From Dehalogenimonas formicexedens (GTDB lineage Bacteria; Chloroflexota; Dehalococcoidia; Dehalococcoidales; Dehalococcoidaceae), in contig NZ_CP018258.1 of assembly GCF_001953175.1 (NCBI RefSeq), positions 896,210 to 960,209 on the forward strand: a stretch of DNA of 64,000 nt. The letters are read 5' to 3'. Positions 60,998 through 64,000 of the stretch are shown here, one piece after another (position 1 is the stretch's first letter; the number at the start of each line of letters is the position of its first letter). Position numbers and translations under genes: made by a program. The notes beneath the pieces are model-generated. The model was not told the origin of the DNA and ran no database searches. It saw nothing but the letters and a program-made list of their open reading frames with translations.

Positions 60998-62494
60998 CTA
61001 GGACTCCGACATCATTTCCGCCAGGTTCACCAGTGTCGCCACCGGCACTCCGCTGCCGCCTTTGGTGATGATGCCCTTTTCTTTTTCTCCGTATGCGGTA
61101 CCGGCGATATCCAGGTGGACCCACGGGGTGTCGCCCACAAACTCGCCGAGGAACAGCCCCGCGGTGATGGTACCCGCCGGACGCCCGCCAACGTTTTTGA
61201 AATCTGCGTAGTCGCTCTTGTACTGTTCTTTGTAATCATCGTAACCCGGGAGTTGCCAGATGCGTTCGCCTGCCGCTGCTCCAGCTTTGATAACCTTGTC
61301 AACAAGAGCCTGATTGTTGGTAATGGCGGCCGTCGTGATCATGCCGAGTGCGATAACGCAGGCCCCCGTTAAAGTCGCCATGTCCACCATCGCCGCGGGT
61401 TTCTCTTTATTGATGTAACCCAGCGCGTCCGCCAGGATAAGCCGGCCTTCGGCGTCTGTAGAGATGACCTCAACAGTCTTGCCGGTGAACATTTTCAGGA
61501 CGTCACCCGGTTTATAGGAACCACCGTCCGGCATGTTCTCCGTCGCCGGGACAGCGGCGATGACGTTGACCTTGAGTTTGAGTTTGCCTATGGCGCCCAT
61601 CGCGGCGATAGTGGCGGCGCCGCCGGTCATATCGAACTTCATGTCTTCCATCTTGTCGGCAGGCTTGATGGAGATGCCGCCGGTATCGAAGGTCAACCCC
61701 TTGCCGATGAGCGCCAGATCCCAACCGTCGGCTTCTTTACCTTTGTAACGCATGATAATTAACTTGGGCGGGTTTTTATCGAAGGACGCTTTCGATACCC
61801 CGAGCAAACCTCCCATCCCCAGTTTTTCCATATCGCGCCGTTCTAAAACCTCAACCTTGAAACCCGATTCCTTAGCGACTTTCTCGGCGGTGTCAGCCAT
61901 GTCCTGCGGGGTCATGAAGTTGGATGGCTCGTTGCCCATGTCACGGGCAAGCATGATCGCCTGGGCAACGATTTGCCCTCTGTTGGCTCCTGTCGCAAAA
62001 TCATCTTGTTGCGGTTTCGTCGAAAACAGAACCCCGAGTGACTTGATTTCGCCAAATTCCGCTTCCTTAGTCAAATGCTTTCTGAAATTATAGCTACCCA
62101 GATAAGCCGCCTCGGCTGACACGCGGCCGATCTCTTTCACGCTGATCCCGGTATCCGGCAACGCAAGTATCAGATCGAGGCTGTTTTTTCTGTGAAGAGC
62201 CCTGACCGCGTCGGCAACGGCAGCGCGTAATTTGGTGGCGTCGAGGTCTTTTTTCTTGCCCAGGCCGAGAACGGCTACTTTGGCGGCGGCTACCTTGCCC
62301 ATGGAGTGAATCACGTTGATTTCGCCAGATTTGCCTTTGATTTCTTTTTTCAGCCGAAGTTCGGCAATTGCACCGCCTAAAGCTTCATCGAGCGACTGTT
62401 CCAAGTTATTGCCTTCGCCGTTTTCGAACACCCCGAGAATGATCGCATCAGCCTTGATTTTTTCCAGGTCTCCGGTGATGAGCTTGATGTCCAT
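60998..62494 (-). CDS. pepA: Leucyl aminopeptidase (M17)
   Basis: A 498-residue cytosolic aminopeptidase. N-terminal macro-like domain, then the catalytic domain with IGKGLTFDTGGISIKPA (Lys and Asp ligands), DMTGGAATIAAM, and the signature STDAEGRLILADAL. AGTAAT..AAGGAGTCTC lies upstream of the ATG. It lies between a P-loop kinase gene and the Liv operon on the same strand. Confidence 0.96.
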   Translation of the reverse strand: MDIKLITGDLEKIKADAIILGVFENGEGNNLEQSLDEALGGAIAELRLKKEIKGKSGEINVIHSMGKVAAAKVAVLGLGKKKDLDATKLRAAVADAVRALHRKNSLDLILALPDTGISVKEIGRVSAEAAYLGSYNFRKHLTKEAEFGEIKSLGVLFSTKPQQDDFATGANRGQIVAQAIMLARDMGNEPSNFMTPQDMADTAEKVAKESGFKVEVLERRDMEKLGMGGLLGVSKASFDKNPPKLIIMRYKGKEADGWDLALIGKGLTFDTGGISIKPADKMEDMKFDMTGGAATIAAMGAIGKLKLKVNVIAAVPATENMPDGGSYKPGDVLKMFTGKTVEVISTDAEGRLILADALGYINKEKPAAMVDMATLTGACVIALGMITTAAITNNQALVDKVIKAGAAAGERIWQLPGYDDYKEQYKSDYADFKNVGGRPAGTITAGLFLGEFVGDTPWVHLDIAGTAYGEKEKGIITKGGSGVPVATLVNLAEMMSES

Positions 62495-62504
62495 GAGACT
62501 CCTT

Positions 62505-63098
62505 TTATAAATTACTGTTAATTTCAGCGACTATTTTATCAATAACGGGGGAAATGTCCATAATGCCTTTGACCTCGAAATGCGGTTCCCGAATAGGTTC
62601 AAAAGCAGGCTCCAATTTCTGATAAACAGTCCAATCCGCGTCCGAATAGCCGTCGCGCCTAAACTGCCGCCCCAGCAAACGTTCCTCTGCCACCTCCCTG
62701 GGGGTGTTCAGGTGGATGATAATAAGTTTTGCGCCTGTTTCCTTCGCGATGTTGTACAGAGGTCGCCGCGAATCCTCGCTCAGATTCGTCGCGTCGAGAA
62801 TCACATTGTGTTTTTCTTTGAGGATCTCTCTTATCAATTTATGGATAGCATGAAAGAGCCGAAAACTCTCGAATTGGGTGTATATCGGCCGCCTGACCAG
62901 GATTTTACGGAGGAAGTCACTTTCAAGAACCACGGCTGAGACTTTTTCGATCAGGCGGGAGGCAAGATAACTTTTACCGCTGCCCGGTAAGCCGACAAAA
63001 ACGATCAAGGCCGGATGATCGGTCCGCGAACCGGCTTTGGTGTTAACAGCCTTACGGAGCCGGGTTGCGTCCCGGGCCAGTAACTGCTCATCCCTCAT
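62505..63098 (-). CDS. P-loop kinase of the AAA_33/zeta-like group
   Basis: A 197-residue protein from the ATG at 63098; a TTG at 63128 overlapping the upstream ligase stop is an alternative. It has Walker A VFVGLPGSGKSYLASRL, VLESDFLRKILVRRPIY, VILDATNLSEDSRRPLY (Walker B-like) and a lid with RLLGRQFRRDG. This pattern fits small kinases acting on nucleosides, sugars or RNA ends; the substrate is unknown. TATAAT lies 7 bases before the ATG at 63098. Confidence 0.85.
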   Translation of the reverse strand: MRDEQLLARDATRLRKAVNTKAGSRTDHPALIVFVGLPGSGKSYLASRLIEKVSAVVLESDFLRKILVRRPIYTQFESFRLFHAIHKLIREILKEKHNVILDATNLSEDSRRPLYNIAKETGAKLIIIHLNTPREVAEERLLGRQFRRDGYSDADWTVYQKLEPAFEPIREPHFEVKGIMDISPVIDKIVAEINSNL

Positions 63099-63105
63099 CG
63101 AAGCT

Positions 63106-63111
63106 ATTATA
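63106..63111 (-). promoter_or_regulatory. -10 element for the P-loop kinase gene
   Basis: TATAAT on the minus strand, 7 bases before the ATG at 63098, the same spacing as at rsmG. Confidence 0.5.
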
Positions 63112-63124
63112 CGCTGAGGGCTTA

Positions 63125-64000
63125 TCAAACCTGAACAGGTCTGTCTAGCAAACCGAAGGTATCCAGTTCGCCCTTTGCCTTCCTGGGGATATCATTGACG
63201 AAAACAACTTTTTTGGGGCATTTATAGTTGGCAAGTTTTTCGAGGAAGAATTTCTTGACCTCCTGTTCGGTCATTGCCGCGCCGATTTTCAGCTTGATAA
63301 CGGCAAGCACAACCTCACCCCTCATGCCATCGGGATCCAGGATTCCTGAAGCGGCGGCATCAGCTACCGCAGGATGGGTCAGCAGTAAGTCGGAAATATC
63401 GGAAAAATAGATATTCTGCCCCTTGGTGATCAGCATCGGTTTCTTGACGCCTTTGATGAACAGTTCGCCTTGACCGTCGATGACACCGATGTCGTCGGTA
63501 TATAGCCAGCCTGACCGGATGAACTCTTCCGTCAGGCCGGGCAGGTTGTGATAAGCGCGCATTATCGGTCCCTTGATAATGACTTCGCCGGCTTCTCCCG
63601 CCGCGGCGTCGATGCCGTCTTCGGTCACGACCCGGACTGCAAATCCGGGAATCGCTTTGCCCACCCCGCCGCTCCGTCCGCTTTTTGTTACGTCCTGGCA
63701 AGTGACGTGGCTGGTGGACTCGGTCAGACCGTAGTACTGCACCAGGTTTTTCCCAGTCAATTCTTCAAAATCAGTGATCACCTTTACAGGTATCGGAGCC
63801 CCGGCGCTGCCGCAGAAACGCAGTGTGCTTAAATTGTATTTGAGCCCGTTGTCTTTGATGTGCTTAACGATCATGGCATGGATAAAAGGCACACCGTGGA
63901 ACATGGTGGCGCGTTCTTTCTCAACGGCGCATAAAGCCGCATCCATGGATACGCCGCAGACAATAACCACCCGGCTGCCGGCGAAAAGCGAGGTCATCAT
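63125..64000 (-). CDS. Acyl-CoA ligase (AMP-forming), C-terminal part; 5' end outside window
   Basis: The last ~291 residues of an adenylate-forming CoA ligase. The frame is open at the window edge. Visible motifs are FHGVPFIHAMIV, RFCGSAGAPIPVKV, VQYYGLTESTSHVT (YG.TE motif), SGWLYTDDIGVIDGQGELFIKG and the C-terminal hinge and lysine region IPRKAKGELD. It differs from the two ligases at 53459 and 58890, so this stretch carries three distinct CoA ligases. The substrate cannot be told from this part. Confidence 0.92.
   Translation of the reverse strand: MMTSLFAGSRVVIVCGVSMDAALCAVEKERATMFHGVPFIHAMIVKHIKDNGLKYNLSTLRFCGSAGAPIPVKVITDFEELTGKNLVQYYGLTESTSHVTCQDVTKSGRSGGVGKAIPGFAVRVVTEDGIDAAAGEAGEVIIKGPIMRAYHNLPGLTEEFIRSGWLYTDDIGVIDGQGELFIKGVKKPMLITKGQNIYFSDISDLLLTHPAVADAAASGILDPDGMRGEVVLAVIKLKIGAAMTEQEVKKFFLEKLANYKCPKKVVFVNDIPRKAKGELDTFGLLDRPVQV

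Overview
The window reads as a chromosomal segment of an anaerobic Chloroflexota bacterium of the Dehalococcoidia, most like Dehalogenimonas. This is an inference from gene content and order (tyrS, class-V aminotransferase, serA and pdxT, then pth and ligA; a ThiD2-type thiamine protein; panD-panB-panC behind a DUF2520 protein; cobyric acid synthase), from a G+C content that looks mid-50s by eye, and from the absence of any cell-wall gene. No reductive dehalogenase, CRISPR array, prophage or insertion sequence was seen.

Layout. 1-3746 (+): end of tyrS, then serine/PLP genes. 3743-7736 (-): DUF1015, pth, ligA. 7737-8451: gene-poor, with repeats. 8452-11539 (+): accessory-looking module with a LuxR regulator whose receiver lacks the usual phosphoacceptor, an IscA-like protein without its cysteines, a small Cys-rich ORF, a CetZ-like tubulin-family protein and a universal stress protein. 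11730-18585: enolase, nitroreductase, a 2-hydroxyacyl-CoA dehydratase-family protein, GAPDH, an OmpR-type two-component pair and small proteins. 18613-23479 (-): membrane protein, M50 protease with CBS domains, GreA fused to a recombinase-like N-terminal domain, PrsW-like protease, and thiC behind a TPP riboswitch. 23542-30077 (+): long run rsmG, Ycf45-type ATPase, tmk, mnmA, rnhB, yraN, ThiD2 protein, translin. 30082-38008: metallo-hydrolase, glyS, sbcD, a pseudouridine synthase, purine salvage (hpt, ade). 38131-48000: two ABC-2 exporters, queA, surE, the pantothenate operon and a four-tRNA cluster. 47967-52591: NarL-type two-component pair, tRNA-Gly, cobQ, thioesterase, small proteins. 52618-64000 (-): a Liv-type ABC transporter interleaved with two acyl-CoA ligases, pepA, a P-loop kinase and a truncated third ligase.

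How the genes fit together. The window is rich in cofactor and building-block genes (serine, PLP, thiamine, pantothenate, cobamide, purine salvage) and translation maintenance (pth, rsmG, mnmA, queA, glyS, tRNAs). The last 12 kb look like uptake plus CoA activation of an organic acid. That operon begins with a promoter at 60949-60977 and a structured leader that ends in a terminator-like hairpin abutting the first start codon.

The strongest candidates for something undescribed are the bacterial CetZ-like protein and its module (8452-11539), the 60800-60942 leader RNA, the recombinase-domain/GreA fusion (20169-20984), the ThiD2 protein with an eroded ThiE half (28580-29425), and a recurrent promoter layout that predicts leaderless mRNAs. 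All calls come from reading the sequence; no database search or folding program was run.
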